Source of the DNA: Lentibacillus saliphilus
GTDB taxonomy: Bacteria > Bacillota > Bacilli > Bacillales > Amphibacillaceae
NCBI RefSeq assembly: GCF_019093865.1
Contig: NZ_JABJXD010000005.1
Location: 1-64,000, forward strand
Direction of reading: 5' to 3'
Length of the DNA stretch: 64,000 nucleotides
Shown here: piece after piece, positions 1 through 10,116 of the stretch
Numbering within the stretch: the stretch's first letter is position 1
Layout: the number at the start of each line of letters is the position of its first letter
Position numbers and translations under genes: made by a program
Notes under the pieces: generated by a model
What the model saw: only the letters and a program-made list of their open reading frames with translations
Database searches by the model: none
What the model was told of the DNA's origin: nothing

Positions 1-444
1 AATTCAATACCAACGTCATTTGACTTAGAACCCGAATTAATACCCAATGAATACGACACCTCTGGAAACTTAACCCCATTTAAAACTTACAATAGCTCCT
101 ACGTATGGAGTCGGTGGAGCCCGCTTGGATATTCGGACTTACTTGGCCCGATTGGAACAGCCTGGACTTTTAAAAAAGTTTCATTTAGTTATTCCTACAA
201 GTATGTAGGGGGCAAACGGAGATTCACATCAATTTCTAATTTAAAATCGTATATAAAAGGACTAAATACAATACAATGGAAGCATAGGGCTGGTCATTAT
301 AACTTCAGGACTACGAAAAACTACAGAGATACTGTTAAATTTACTGTTAGAGGACACTACTACTATGGAATTAGCGTTGGTGGTACAATAATTGGAATTA
401 GTACACCTGATGAAACTTGGACAGGAAGCTTACGACTTAAGTAA
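1..444 (+). CDS. C-terminal part of an unknown beta-rich protein (5' end outside window)
   Basis: An open frame runs from the first base to a TAA with no start codon in the window, giving the last 147 residues of a larger protein. I do not recognise the family. The fragment is rich in Tyr, Ser, Thr, Gly and Trp with alternating hydrophobic residues (for example VSFSYSYKYVGG and HYYYGISVGGTIIGIS), which suggests beta-sheet and an extracytoplasmic or secreted protein. It contains no cysteine. A small membrane protein gene follows in the same direction 87 bases later, so the two may be co-transcribed. The reading frame is convincing because it stays open for 147 codons; the function is unknown. 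Confidence 0.6.
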   Translation, partial: NSIPTSFDLEPELIPNEYDTSGNLTPFKTYNSSYVWSRWSPLGYSDLLGPIGTAWTFKKVSFSYSYKYVGGKRRFTSISNLKSYIKGLNTIQWKHRAGHYNFRTTKNYRDTVKFTVRGHYYYGISVGGTIIGISTPDETWTGSLRLK

Positions 445-531
445 AAAACTAATTCTGTTTTGTTCCTTATTAAAAAATGCTAATGAGGTAACGACACCAA
501 AGAGTCAACATCGGGTTAGGAGGAGGAAGCT

Positions 532-834
532 TTGAACAAAAAACACTTGTTTTATAGTTTCTCACTATGCTTTGTGTTGCCATTTCTCATACCAAGTAAA
601 GCTTTTACTGATGGATTGGTTACTTATAAATTCGGCTTCCCTTTTCCATATATCTTTGCGTTGCAACTAGAAACTAAAAGTATGTGGTTGGGCAGTAATC
701 TTTTAAATGGAAACGAGGGTATTTCTATCAATCCCCTTACTTTCATTATAAATGTATTTATTGTTTATTTGGTCATAAAGTTTGTCGCTCGAGTGTATGA
801 AAGAACAAAAAACAAAAGAAAAAAACTTGAATAA
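532..834 (+). CDS. small membrane protein, unknown function
   Basis: A 100-residue protein starting at TTG, chosen because a strong AGGAGGAGG ribosome binding site lies just upstream. The N-terminus is a hydrophobic signal-like helix (about residues 5-24), and a second hydrophobic helix (about residues 67-85) is followed by a basic tail ending KNKRKK. The topology suggests a short extracellular loop between two membrane segments. No family is recognised. It follows the unknown open-ended gene and is closed by a clear intrinsic terminator, so it is probably the last gene of a short transcript. Confidence 0.6.
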   Translation: MNKKHLFYSFSLCFVLPFLIPSKAFTDGLVTYKFGFPFPYIFALQLETKSMWLGSNLLNGNEGISINPLTFIINVFIVYLVIKFVARVYERTKNKRKKLE

Positions 835-837
835 ATG

Positions 838-872
838 AAAAAGATACGAAGAATGTCTCTTCGTATCTTTTT
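838..872 (+). terminator. intrinsic terminator after the small membrane gene
   Basis: A perfect long stem, AAAAGATACGAAGA paired with TCTTCGTATCTTTT across a short loop, ends in a T run. The A run on the other side could make it work in both directions, which would also serve the minus-strand relic that ends a few bases later. Confidence 0.85.
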
Positions 873-885
873 GGATTAAAATATA

Positions 886-1809
886 TTAAAGCGAACAGGA
901 TTGCGAACCGCATTTTAAGCACTGCGGACAATTCTCAACAATTACATGCTCAACGTGGCCACATTCTGAGCATTTCCATTCCTTATTCTCATCCTTGTCT
1001 TCTTCGACTTCTTCATCTGAGAGATAAGGAATTTGCACATCTCTGGAACCATCTCTATAAACAGTCATGCCTTTTAGCCCCATTTTATATCCCAGTTCAT
1101 AAGCTTGTTTGATTTCTCCTACGGTGTAGTCTTTAGGAGCATTAATGGTTTTGCTTATGGAAGAACAAACATGTTTTTGACAGACTGCTTGCATGCTAAC
1201 GTGTTACTCCGGGCTGAGGTCCATTAATCCAATATGATAAGGTGGAAGTTCTTTATCAGGGTGTTCATCTAAAAATGCTTGCTGCCATTTTTTCATTTTG
1301 TCATCAAAGTAATCAGTGGCGTCAATTACTTTATCAAGAAACCTGACACCAATCTCAACCGTATTCTTTATCTTTTGCCAATCAAAATCGTAAATGCCTC
1401 CAAGTTCATCTTCTGATGCCAGGTGTTCTTTATCATTGGTGTAAAACATATCCGGGTGCCAGTCAAACATCGTAAGCATCTGTGCCCCTCTGCGATTAGC
1501 CTGTTCGACCCAGTTCGTAAGAGAGCTGAACATATTCCCTGTATGAACTGCTCCTGATCTGCGACCTTTAGTTTTACTCAACGGAGCATCTTTGGGACGT
1601 AATACAGAAAGAGATAGGCCATTGCCTCCGCCTCTCGCCATAATTTCTGAAACCTTGCCCATCGTATGAAAAATTGCCTGTCTGCTATCAAGTCCTTTTT
1701 GTCGAAGGTGCTCCGGCGGCTCGATTGTGCACATTGTGAAACAGTCCTTACATAGAGGGCTGTTTTTTTCTGTTTCCGATAAAAAACCTTCTAATTTCCC
1801 CAAACCCAA
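886..1809 (-). pseudogene. relic of adenosylcobalamin-dependent (class II) ribonucleotide reductase
   Basis: Two fragments in the same frame are separated by one TAA. The upstream part (about 200 codons) has class II reductase signatures, SEIMARGGGNGLSLSVLRPK, RSGAVHTG and RRGAQMLTMFDWHPD. The downstream part has the family C-terminus, HVSMQAVCQKHV, SISKTIN, GMTVYRDGSRD and a CxxC-x-CxxC zinc-like tail. The match continues across the stop (codons for HVS precede the second ATG), so this is one gene that lost its middle, including the radical-site barrel, and its N-terminus. Intact family members have roughly 700-850 residues or more. It cannot make a working enzyme. It lies divergent from purA. 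Confidence 0.85.
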
Positions 1810-1881
1810 ATGTCTTTAATACGATTTGTGCATTCGGGAATAATGACCCTATACACAAAGACATTTCAACATACAACAGCA

Positions 1882-1925
1882 AAAACCGAACATTAAACTC
1901 AAAAACAACTACAAAGTTCGTAATG
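1882..1925 (+). promoter_or_regulatory. pair of PurR boxes upstream of purA
   Basis: AAAACCGAACATT fits the Bacillus PurBox consensus AWWWCCGAACWWT at every position. Eighteen bases downstream, AAAGTTCGTAATG is an imperfect inverted copy. Two inverted PurBoxes with about 16-18 bases between them are the known PurR/PRPP operator arrangement of pur genes in Bacillus subtilis. They sit just upstream of the purA core promoter. Confidence 0.8.
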
Positions 1926-1928
1926 ACA

Positions 1929-1957
1929 TTGACGAACACCCGTAAAATTGATAAACT
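1929..1957 (+). promoter_or_regulatory. sigma-A type promoter of purA
   Basis: TTGACG and TAAACT are separated by exactly 17 bases. The PurR boxes lie immediately upstream, and the purA start follows about 50 bases downstream. Confidence 0.6.
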
Positions 1958-2009
1958 AAGTAGTGGATTGAGATAAAAGCATACAATAAATGATTTTTGG
2001 AGGTGCATC

Positions 2010-3296
2010 ATGTCCTCAGTAGTAGTAGTAGGAACACAGTGGGGCGATGAAGGAAAAGGAAAGATTACAGACTTTCTTTCAAATCAGGCGGAAGTTGTTG
2101 CACGATATCAAGGCGGCAATAACGCAGGTCATACGATTAAATTTGCCGATCAAACATATAAGCTACATTTGATTCCATCAGGGATCTTTTTTAAGGAAAA
2201 AAGATGCGTACTTGGAAACGGCATGGTCATTGATCCGAAAGCATTTTTAGAAGAACTTGCCTATTTACACGGACACGGCGTAACAACTGATCAGCTTCAT
2301 ATTAGCAACCGTGCTCATGTGATTTTGCCATATCATATACAGCTCGATATTTTGCAAGAAGAAGAAAAAGGCGTTAATAAAATCGGTACAACGAAAAAAG
2401 GAATCGGCCCGGCTTATATGGATAAAGCTGCTCGTATGGGGATTCGCATTGCCGATTTGCTAGATCGTGACGCTTTTCATGCAAAACTGGAACAAAACCT
2501 ACAAGAGAAAAACCGACTGTTTGAAAAAGTTTATAATGCACCGACGATGGACATTGAAGATATCTTTGAAACGTATTATGAATATGGGCAGCAGCTGAAG
2601 CACTATGTGTGCGATACATCTGTTGTTTTGAACGATGCCCTTGATGAAGGACGTCGCGTTTTATTTGAAGGCGCACAAGGCGTCATGCTCGACATCGATC
2701 AAGGGACGTATCCGTTCGTAACGTCCTCCAACCCAATTGCGGGTGGGGTAACGATTGGTTCTGGTGTTGGTCCAACGAAAATAGATCATGTTGTTGGCGT
2801 TACAAAAGCGTATACGACACGTGTTGGTGACGGTCCATTCCCAACAGAATTAACCGATGAAATAGGACAACGCATTCGAGAAGTTGGCCGTGAATACGGC
2901 ACAACGACAGGACGTGCGCGTCGTGTTGGTTGGTTTGACAGTGTTGTCGTTCGTCATGCGCGTCGCGTTAGCGGCATTACCGATTTGTCACTTAACTCGT
3001 TAGATGTTCTAACCGGCATCGACACGTTGAAAATTTGTGTTGCCTATCGTTACAACGGTGAGATCCTTAAGGACTTCCCAGCAAGTCTTAACGTGCTTGC
3101 ACAATGTGAGCCAGTTTACGAGGATATGCCAGGCTGGACAGAGGACATTACGGGTGCTCAATCACTTGATGATCTGCCTCCGAACGCGCGTCATTATTTG
3201 GAACGGGTATCACAGTTATCAGAAATTCCGCTGTCGATTTTCTCTGTTGGCCCTGACCGTACACAGACGAATGTCGTCCGCAGTGTTTATAGCTAA
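2010..3296 (+). CDS. purA: adenylosuccinate synthetase
   Basis: Adenylosuccinate synthetase joins IMP and aspartate using GTP, the first committed step from IMP to AMP, in the cytoplasm. The 428-residue length is normal for the family. The N-terminal GTP loop is [11 protein letters not shown] (residues 8-18), followed by [32 protein letters not shown] and the C-terminal SVGPDRTQT are family signatures. The ATG has a TTGGAGGTG ribosome binding site. The gene has its own promoter with a PurR-box pair and its own terminator, so it is transcribed alone and probably repressed by PurR. Confidence 0.98.
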   Translation: MSSVVVVGTQWGDEGKGKITDFLSNQAEVVARYQGGNNAGHTIKFADQTYKLHLIPSGIFFKEKRCVLGNGMVIDPKAFLEELAYLHGHGVTTDQLHISNRAHVILPYHIQLDILQEEEKGVNKIGTTKKGIGPAYMDKAARMGIRIADLLDRDAFHAKLEQNLQEKNRLFEKVYNAPTMDIEDIFETYYEYGQQLKHYVCDTSVVLNDALDEGRRVLFEGAQGVMLDIDQGTYPFVTSSNPIAGGVTIGSGVGPTKIDHVVGVTKAYTTRVGDGPFPTELTDEIGQRIREVGREYGTTTGRARRVGWFDSVVVRHARRVSGITDLSLNSLDVLTGIDTLKICVAYRYNGEILKDFPASLNVLAQCEPVYEDMPGWTEDITGAQSLDDLPPNARHYLERVSQLSEIPLSIFSVGPDRTQTNVVRSVYS

Positions 3297-3375
3297 CACA
3301 CGCAAATTGCATATTATGTAATATACTGTAATATATTTGTAAAGTTAATCGAGGTTATATGCTTGTTTTATGTCG

Positions 3376-3412
3376 AAAAGGCCGCTCTTTTAAAGGGTGG
3401 CCTTTTAATTTT
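3376..3412 (+). terminator. purA intrinsic terminator
   Basis: AAAAGGCCGCTCTTT pairs with AAAGGGTGGCCTTTT and is followed by AATTTT. It lies about 80 bases after the purA stop. Confidence 0.85.
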
Positions 3413-3430
3413 GTAATCTATTGGTAAAAA

Positions 3431-3470
3431 ATGTAAACTATTATACAGTTTGTTTACATTGGCCTGTAAA
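3431..3470 (+). promoter_or_regulatory. TGTAAA dyad upstream of the M23 peptidase, possible WalR site
   Basis: ATGTAAAC and GTTTACAT form a perfect 8-bp inverted repeat, and another TGTAAA follows. On the minus strand TGTAAA-CAAAC-TGTATA matches 11 of 12 positions of the WalR direct-repeat consensus TGTWAH-N5-TGTWAH. The site precedes a cell-wall hydrolase gene, the typical class of WalR target. The assignment is inferred from motif and context only. Confidence 0.35.
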
Positions 3471-3595
3471 CTCTTCCTTCATTCTATTTCGTGTGATAGA
3501 TTAGTATTTGGGTAAGCTAGAGAAAAAATAGAGAGAAATAGAGAGACATAGAATACATCATATACAACATTATATAGTTAGGGGGAGGAGCTATC

Positions 3596-5107
3596 GTGGC
3601 CTCACAATATAACGGCATGAGTGCTTGGCAGCGTTCATTAGCCATTGCTAGTATGTTTCTAACCTGTTTTGTCTTGTTATGGAGCATGTCGTCGACAATC
3701 GTCCATGCTGACAGCAATTCAGATTTGAAAACCGTTTACCACGTATATGTTGGCGATCAACATATTGGAGCGGTTGATGACAAGGGTGTGGTCGAAACCA
3801 TTCTCGATGACAAGCTAAGAGCAGCAGAAAAGCAAGCAGAAGAAGATATCACCCTAATTTTAAGTGAACCTGTCACATATGTTGAGGAGAAAACATTTGA
3901 TCCGCACTATGTTAATGAGACTGTTGCAGATTTTATCAAAACAGATGTAACAGTTGAAGCAGAAGCGGTTGGCGTCAAGGTCGGAGATGAAATTGTTGGT
4001 TACTTCAAGGACGAAGAGACAGCTCGTCAGCTCATTCACAACTACCAGATACAATATGTAGATGAATCTGTGCTAGATGACATTAAAGCACTGAAAAAAG
4101 CTGAGCAGAAAGACAGTGACGATGTCAGCATCCATCGGCCAACAGTTCCAAAGTTCAATAAAATCGAGGTTGAGGACATTTCCTTAAACCTAGGTGACAC
4201 TATTATAACAGACGTAATTCTATCAAAAGACGTTTCATATGAAAGCAAAAATGTTCATCCGAAAGAATTGTTAACACTCAAACAAGGCTTGAAAAAGTTA
4301 AACAAAGGCACACTTGAAGATCAAGTACATACCGTTCAAGAAGGTGATGTTCTTGGCAGCATTGCTGGACAATATGATTTAACGACAAAAGGTCTTTTAG
4401 AATTAAATGAAGATCTTAACGAGGATTCTGTTTTACAAATTGGTCAAGAGCTTAATGTTACAGCATATGCACCATTGATGACTGTTATCGTCAACGAAGA
4501 AGAGCTCGTTGAAAAAGACATTGCCCATGAAACAGAATATGTTCAGTCTGATGAGCTGTTCAAAGGTGAAACAGAAGTCAAACAAAACGGTAAAGACGGT
4601 AAAAAAGAAATTCATTATGACATTGAAAAACAAAATGGTCAGGTCGTCAATAAAACGATCGTAAAAGAAACGGTTATCGAAGAGTCAGTTAAAGAAATTA
4701 TTGTTGAAGGAACGAAAGTGATTCCATCCCGAGGTTCAGGAGAATTATCTTGGCCAACAGTTGGTGGTTACATATCCAGCTATATGGGAATGAGATGGGG
4801 ACGCATGCATAAGGGCATTGATATCGCTCGCCCAAGCAACCGTACCATTAAAGCTGCGGACAATGGTGTTGTCACTTCAGCCGGATATCAAGGCGGCTTC
4901 GGGAACAAAATCGTCATCGATCATAATAACGGTATGAAAACCATTTATGCCCATATGTCATCATTAAAGGTTCGTGTAGGACAGGTCGTTCAAAAAGGCC
5001 AAAGCATCGGTGTGATGGGATCAACAGGACAATCAACCGGTGTTCACCTACATTTCGAAGTTTATAAAAATGGTGTACTGCAAAATCCAATGAAATATTT
5101 GAGATAA
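3596..5107 (+). CDS. secreted LysM/G5/M23 peptidoglycan endopeptidase
   Basis: A 503-residue cell-wall hydrolase. The GTG start is preceded by GGGGGAGGAG. The N-terminus has a signal peptide or anchor (about residues 12-40, ending VHAD), then a mixed region, a LysM domain (HTVQEGDVLGSIAGQYDL, about 246-288), a G5 domain (about 294-375) and a C-terminal M23 metallopeptidase with zinc motifs HKGIDIA, YAHMS and HLHFE. M23 enzymes cut peptide cross-bridges; LysM binds glycan. It lies between purA and walRK, and a WalR-like TGTAAA dyad precedes it, so it may be part of cell-wall turnover controlled by WalRK. All catalytic motifs are present. It is closed by its own terminator. Confidence 0.9.
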   Translation: MASQYNGMSAWQRSLAIASMFLTCFVLLWSMSSTIVHADSNSDLKTVYHVYVGDQHIGAVDDKGVVETILDDKLRAAEKQAEEDITLILSEPVTYVEEKTFDPHYVNETVADFIKTDVTVEAEAVGVKVGDEIVGYFKDEETARQLIHNYQIQYVDESVLDDIKALKKAEQKDSDDVSIHRPTVPKFNKIEVEDISLNLGDTIITDVILSKDVSYESKNVHPKELLTLKQGLKKLNKGTLEDQVHTVQEGDVLGSIAGQYDLTTKGLLELNEDLNEDSVLQIGQELNVTAYAPLMTVIVNEEELVEKDIAHETEYVQSDELFKGETEVKQNGKDGKKEIHYDIEKQNGQVVNKTIVKETVIEESVKEIIVEGTKVIPSRGSGELSWPTVGGYISSYMGMRWGRMHKGIDIARPSNRTIKAADNGVVTSAGYQGGFGNKIVIDHNNGMKTIYAHMSSLKVRVGQVVQKGQSIGVMGSTGQSTGVHLHFEVYKNGVLQNPMKYLR

Positions 5108-5120
5108 AAACAATTAAAGT

Positions 5121-5157
5121 CGGCTCATTCAGGCATATCCTGTGAGCCGCTTTTTTT
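5121..5157 (+). terminator. terminator after the M23 peptidase gene
   Basis: CGGCTCA and TGAGCCG form the stem, followed by a run of seven T. It separates the peptidase gene from the walR operon. Confidence 0.85.
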
Positions 5158-5339
5158 ATAAATGAAATGAGAAAGCCCCATCCGATGAACTGGATTGGAA
5201 TTCATGGTAACCCATATACAGGTAAAGACATTTTGTGTAAAGTACGATAGAATGAACTAGAGATATATGTTGTGAACGTAAAGCAAATACTCTATTTAAA
5301 GACATCCTATCGCTTATAAAATTATAAGGACGTGAGAGA

Positions 5340-6038
5340 ATGGCTTATAAAATATTAGTTGTCGATGATGAACAGCCGATTGCAGATATTCTGCAATTTA
5401 ATTTGGAAAAAGAGGGTTATGACGTTATTTGCGCTTATGACGGTGATGAGGCGATTGCATTAGCTGAATCAGAGAAACCCGATTTAATGTTGCTTGATAT
5501 TATGCTACCAAACAAAGATGGCAATGAAGTGTGTCGTGAGGTTCGCAAGACGCAATCGATGCCAATTATTATGCTGACAGCGAAAGATTCAGAGATTGAC
5601 AAAGTGCTCGGCCTTGAGCTCGGTGCGGATGATTATGTGACGAAACCGTTCAGTAATCGAGAATTAATTGCGCGCGTAAAAGCGAATTTACGTCGTCAGC
5701 AAGCTGCACCTGCAGAAGAAACGACGGAGTCCAAAGATATCGTTGTTGGTAAATTAATTGTTCACCCTGATGCTTATATCGTGACAAGAAATGGTGAGCA
5801 AATTGAACTGACACATCGTGAATTTGAGCTCATTCATTACTTAGCACGTCATATCGGACAAGTTATGACACGGGAGCATTTGCTTGAAACTGTATGGGGC
5901 TATGATTATTTCGGTGATGTGAGAACTGTCGATGTGACCGTTCGACGTCTTCGCGAAAAAATTGAAGAAAACCCAAGCAATCCAGCTTGGATCATAACCC
6001 GTAGAGGTGTTGGATATTATTTACGCAATCCTGAATAG
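5340..6038 (+). CDS. walR: essential cell-wall response regulator WalR (YycF)
   Basis: An OmpR-family DNA-binding response regulator of 232 residues that controls autolysin and wall-metabolism genes. The receiver domain (1-120) has the acidic pocket VVDDE, phosphoacceptor D53 in LLDIML, the conserved T in MLTAKD and K in VTKPF. The C-terminal winged helix (about 135-230) has the [20 protein letters not shown] recognition region. The ATG follows GGACGTGAGAG. walK begins 11 bases after the stop, then walH, walI and walJ, so this is the first gene of the canonical wal operon. Confidence 0.98.
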   Translation: MAYKILVVDDEQPIADILQFNLEKEGYDVICAYDGDEAIALAESEKPDLMLLDIMLPNKDGNEVCREVRKTQSMPIIMLTAKDSEIDKVLGLELGADDYVTKPFSNRELIARVKANLRRQQAAPAEETTESKDIVVGKLIVHPDAYIVTRNGEQIELTHREFELIHYLARHIGQVMTREHLLETVWGYDYFGDVRTVDVTVRRLREKIEENPSNPAWIITRRGVGYYLRNPE

Positions 6039-6049
6039 GAGTAAAGCTC

Positions 6050-7882
6050 ATGAATAAAGTCGGTTTTTTTCGATCTGTCCAGCTTAAATTCATCATCGTC
6101 TATATATTGTTACTGTTAATTGCCGTCCAGGTGATTAGCACGTATTTTGTTGGACAATTAGAACGCGAGCTTGTGAACAATTTCAGAGGCTCGATAGATG
6201 ATCGTGTAGACGTCGTAAGCATTTATTTAGAACAAGCCTTTGAAAAGGAACGTCCTGAGGATCAGAGTGGTCCGAGCCTTCAAGAAGAGATTCAAAGTAT
6301 CGTGAGTGAAGTTGATACTGTTGAAATAACGAGCTTGCAGGTCATTAATAACCAAAGACGGATTCTCGGTACGAACAACTACCTTGAACAGGATATTATT
6401 AATAAAAAAACGACAGAGGATATTGTCCATAACGTATTGCGAGATGAGAAAGAGACGCATACGGTTCAACTGGATGGTGAAAATGGCAACAGGGTATTTA
6501 TTAAAGCGATGCCGATCTGGAACGATGATGATACGGTCGCAGGCGTCATTTATTTGAAGGCTAATATGGAGGGTGTTTATGCACAGCTGCAGCGGATTAA
6601 TGACATCTTCACGAAAGCCTCTCTTTTGGCGATCACAATTTCGGCTGTCCTCGGTATTATTGTTGCACGCGCGATAACGAAACCGATTAAAGAAATGCGC
6701 AGTCAAGCACTTACGATGGCCCAAGGCGATTTTTCTCAAAAGGTTAATGTCTATGGACACGATGAAATCGGCCAGCTGGCAGATACATTTAACGATTTAA
6801 ATGATCGATTGCGTGATTCGAGGGCAACCACTGAAGAAGAACGACGTAAGTTAAGCTCTGTCTTGTCCAATATGTCTGAAGGGGTCATTGCGACCGATGA
6901 AACGGGTGCAGTTACATTAATGAATGATGCAGCCGGTCATTTAATAGAGCGAGATCCTGATGAGGTTATCGGCGCGTTTTTACTAGACGTTCTGAAAATA
7001 GAAGACCAGCACCACGATATATCAGAGCTCCATGAAAGCGGCTCTATGGTCATTGATTATAGTGAAGATGATGAGCCGTTTATGATGCGGGCGAATTTTT
7101 CGATTGTGTTAGACGAAGATGAAGACGTGACAGGCTTTATTACCGTATTGAGTGACGTGACCGAGCAGGAAAAAATTGAACAAGAGCGGCGTGAGTTTGT
7201 ATCTAATGTTTCTCATGAGCTGCGGACACCGCTCACGACGATGAAGAGCTATATAGAGGCCCTTACTGATGGTGCTTGGGAAGACAAGCAAATTGCACCT
7301 AAGTTCCTTCATGTTACGCAAAATGAAACTGAGCGGATGATTCGTATGGTTACGGATTTACTACAGCTGTCACGTATGGATAGCAAGGAGAATACGCTTC
7401 ATAAAGAAAAAGTAGACTTCATTAGTTATTTCCATGATGTGATTGACCGGTTTGCTTTGAATGCCGCAGATCATTTCACTTTAAAACGTCAGCTGCCACC
7501 GTCACCATTATACGTATGGATTGATAAGGATAAGATGACACAGGTTCTTGATAATATCATTTCTAATGCGATTAAGTATTCGCCAGAGGGTGGGGTAATC
7601 CATCTCGTTCTTAAGAAACAGAAACGTTCTGTCACTGTGAGCATTAAGGATGAGGGAATCGGCATTCCACCTGAGAAGCAGGATAAAATATTTGACCGTT
7701 TTTACCGTGCAGATCGCGCGAGATCACGGAAGCTTGGTGGTACGGGTCTTGGGCTTGCGATTGCTAAAGAGCTCGTTGACGCCCATCACGGTAAGATATG
7801 GGTAGAAAGTAAAGAAGGTAAAGGGACAACGATTCTCTTTACACTTCCGCTCATTAGTCCGAAGCGGAGGGGTGGCGGATGA
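6050..7882 (+). CDS. walK: sensor histidine kinase WalK (YycG)
   Basis: Membrane sensor kinase partner of WalR, 610 residues, close to the 611 of B. subtilis. Order of parts: transmembrane helix about 12-33, extracellular sensor domain about 34-182, second helix about 186-207, HAMP about 208-258, cytoplasmic PAS about 265-370, HisKA with phosphorylated H389 in SHELRTPLTTMKSY, and HATPase with N box NIISNAIKYSPEGG, DEGIGIP, and GTGLGLAIAKELV. It is translationally coupled to walH, whose ATG overlaps its stop by four bases. WalH and WalI, encoded next, are known negative regulators of this kinase. Confidence 0.98.
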   Translation: MNKVGFFRSVQLKFIIVYILLLLIAVQVISTYFVGQLERELVNNFRGSIDDRVDVVSIYLEQAFEKERPEDQSGPSLQEEIQSIVSEVDTVEITSLQVINNQRRILGTNNYLEQDIINKKTTEDIVHNVLRDEKETHTVQLDGENGNRVFIKAMPIWNDDDTVAGVIYLKANMEGVYAQLQRINDIFTKASLLAITISAVLGIIVARAITKPIKEMRSQALTMAQGDFSQKVNVYGHDEIGQLADTFNDLNDRLRDSRATTEEERRKLSSVLSNMSEGVIATDETGAVTLMNDAAGHLIERDPDEVIGAFLLDVLKIEDQHHDISELHESGSMVIDYSEDDEPFMMRANFSIVLDEDEDVTGFITVLSDVTEQEKIEQERREFVSNVSHELRTPLTTMKSYIEALTDGAWEDKQIAPKFLHVTQNETERMIRMVTDLLQLSRMDSKENTLHKEKVDFISYFHDVIDRFALNAADHFTLKRQLPPSPLYVWIDKDKMTQVLDNIISNAIKYSPEGGVIHLVLKKQKRSVTVSIKDEGIGIPPEKQDKIFDRFYRADRARSRKLGGTGLGLAIAKELVDAHHGKIWVESKEGKGTTILFTLPLISPKRRGGG

Positions 7883-9195
7883 ACCTAGAAACGATTAAAT
7901 CTATTATTTTAGTAATGCTCGTTGGGATTAGTTTATTGCTGACGTTTAGCTTATGGAGCTACCAGCCTAAAGATGAATTGCTCATTAATAAGCCACTTGT
8001 TAGCGAAGAAGATATGGATATAAAGGGAACACAAGAAACGAAGCGGGATATGGTTGAACCAATTGAAATGATTTTTCATAACAACGGTGCCCTTCATGGG
8101 TTTAAGGATCCTAATGATCGCCAGCGTATATACAGGGACATGCAGACATGGGTGCTGTATGATTTTAACCTACGCAATACAGCGAGCAATGTTCAGGATG
8201 ATCAGATGGTAGAAATGATCTTTCGTGAACCGATTCCGATGCGCCTCTTAAATAGTTTGTTTAAATTTAATGAAGAGCCTTATTTACCAGAATGGTCGTT
8301 TGAGCGTATTTATATTACTTTTGATGAAAACACATCACATATGAATATACGCTTTGAGTCTACAACGAGTGGACAATACGCCTTAGCGGTCGTTAACAAT
8401 TCGCGAAAATTTAATCTGTTGTGGGAATATGTCATGACAGACCGAGATATGCAGCCCTATTTAAAGGTCGACGGCATATCAGATCCTATTTACGTGCCTA
8501 AAGATCCGATTACGATGTACAACTGGTCGTTAACGACGAATGCGATTAATCCGAATCAGCTCGTTAACGCACTGTTTAATAATCCTTCGGTCGTTAAACA
8601 TAACGTTTCCGATGATGAAATTATTTATACGGACGGACAGCAAGGCATGCGTGTGGATCAAAATAAACGGAGTATGGACTATTATATTGCCTATGACGTT
8701 AACAATTATGAGCTGATGGATCCGGTTGATTTGCTGGAAAGAAGTATTAATAGTGTGAATGAGCATCGCGGTTGGACCGGTGATTATCGCTTCTGGTCAT
8801 TTTCACGACATGATAATGAGCTGACCTACCGTATGTTCTATGACGGTTATCCAGTCTTTAGTCAGCAAGGCTATTCAATTATTCAACAAACGTGGCGGCA
8901 GAATGAGTTGTATCAGTATAAACGTCCGTTATTTAACATTAACAATCAGATCGGTGCGACGAGTATGACATTACCATCTGGAAAAGACGTCATTGCTGCC
9001 ATCGAAAATCAACAATATGCCAATTACGATATGAACAATATCCGTGACATTCGACCAGGCTACAAGCTGGTTTATAAAGATTCCTCCATGTATATTATGA
9101 CATTGGAGCCGACCTGGTATATGGAATATGCCGGCGAGTGGGTTGAGATAAAAATGAGCAATGAAGGCTTGTTATCTCTGAAAGGAGGGGATTGA
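7879..9195 (+). CDS. walH: WalK regulator WalH (YycH)
   Basis: A 438-residue membrane-anchored extracytoplasmic protein. One N-terminal helix (about residues 9-27, SIILVMLVGISLLLTFSLW) is followed by a long soluble outer domain. In B. subtilis YycH and YycI bind WalK through their membrane segments and restrain its activity. The assignment rests on position directly between walK and walI, size and topology. The start overlaps the walK stop as ATGA, and AAGCGGAGGGGTGGCGG supplies the ribosome binding site. The stop is one base before the walI ATG. Confidence 0.93.
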   Translation: MNLETIKSIILVMLVGISLLLTFSLWSYQPKDELLINKPLVSEEDMDIKGTQETKRDMVEPIEMIFHNNGALHGFKDPNDRQRIYRDMQTWVLYDFNLRNTASNVQDDQMVEMIFREPIPMRLLNSLFKFNEEPYLPEWSFERIYITFDENTSHMNIRFESTTSGQYALAVVNNSRKFNLLWEYVMTDRDMQPYLKVDGISDPIYVPKDPITMYNWSLTTNAINPNQLVNALFNNPSVVKHNVSDDEIIYTDGQQGMRVDQNKRSMDYYIAYDVNNYELMDPVDLLERSINSVNEHRGWTGDYRFWSFSRHDNELTYRMFYDGYPVFSQQGYSIIQQTWRQNELYQYKRPLFNINNQIGATSMTLPSGKDVIAAIENQQYANYDMNNIRDIRPGYKLVYKDSSMYIMTLEPTWYMEYAGEWVEIKMSNEGLLSLKGGD

Positions 9196-9196
9196 G

Positions 9197-10111
9197 ATGC
9201 TGTGGAGACAAATTAAAACGCTGTTTATCTTCAGCTTCCTCATCCTCGACCTTTTTTTACTCATGCAGCTCATAGATAAACAGAAAAACAGTGATCTTGG
9301 CATTATGGAAAGTGAGGACACGACGATTGAGCAACAGCTCGAGGATGAGAACATTGACATTAAAGCCTCTCTTAGCCAAGAACAGCTGGAAGAAAATTAT
9401 ATTGCCGTTGACCAAAAAAACTTTGGCGATGCAGAAAAAACGTTGTTAAAAGCGTTAGCAGATCAGTCACATGTCATCATTGATAACAATTTGCTTTTGT
9501 CTCAATTAGATAAACCTGTTTCAATTCCAAAGGATAGCACAGCAGAAGACATCAAAGCGATTGCTGGACAATATTTTTTGTACCCTGAACAGTACACGTA
9601 CTGGAACTGGAATAAAGACAAAAATATTTTGCTGTTTTTCCAAGAAAAAAGTGGTCGACCTGTTTATTACAATCAAAGCGGTCTCGTCATGATTTTTTTA
9701 AACGATGATAATGAAGTGACGTACTTTATCCAGACGATTCTCGGTGAGGCAGAAAAAACGGGCTCACAGAAACAGCTCATTAGCCCACTGAACGCGATTG
9801 ATGAGTTATATAAAGGAAATGAACTGTATCCGAATGATGAAATTACAAAGGTCGATATCGGTTTTCATACGATGGTTCCTTTGCCAAATGGTATTCAGTC
9901 ATTTGCCCCGTCATGGAAAATCACGGTCAATGACGATAAGCATTTTTTCGTGAACGCCATTGAAGGCCGAATCTTTTTCAGTAATGAATATAAGTTTATT
10001 GAGGACACGCTGATGGCGATTCGAAGTAAAATTCAAGCGTCTGGTCTTGATGAAGAGGAAAAAGAGCAGATTTTACCTTTAGTTGAACAAAATTTAGAAA
10101 CAGCGGAGTGA
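9197..10111 (+). CDS. walI: WalK regulator WalI (YycI)
   Basis: A 304-residue protein with one N-terminal membrane helix (about residues 7-25, [18 protein letters not shown]) and an outer domain that ends in the YycI-type region ([16 protein letters not shown] ... [16 protein letters not shown]). Together with WalH it is expected to inhibit WalK. The ribosome binding site AAAGGAGGGG lies inside the end of walH, so the genes are translationally coupled. The stop overlaps or abuts the start of walJ. Confidence 0.93.
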   Translation: MLWRQIKTLFIFSFLILDLFLLMQLIDKQKNSDLGIMESEDTTIEQQLEDENIDIKASLSQEQLEENYIAVDQKNFGDAEKTLLKALADQSHVIIDNNLLLSQLDKPVSIPKDSTAEDIKAIAGQYFLYPEQYTYWNWNKDKNILLFFQEKSGRPVYYNQSGLVMIFLNDDNEVTYFIQTILGEAEKTGSQKQLISPLNAIDELYKGNELYPNDEITKVDIGFHTMVPLPNGIQSFAPSWKITVNDDKHFFVNAIEGRIFFSNEYKFIEDTLMAIRSKIQASGLDEEEKEQILPLVEQNLETAE

Positions 10112-10116
10112 TCGTT

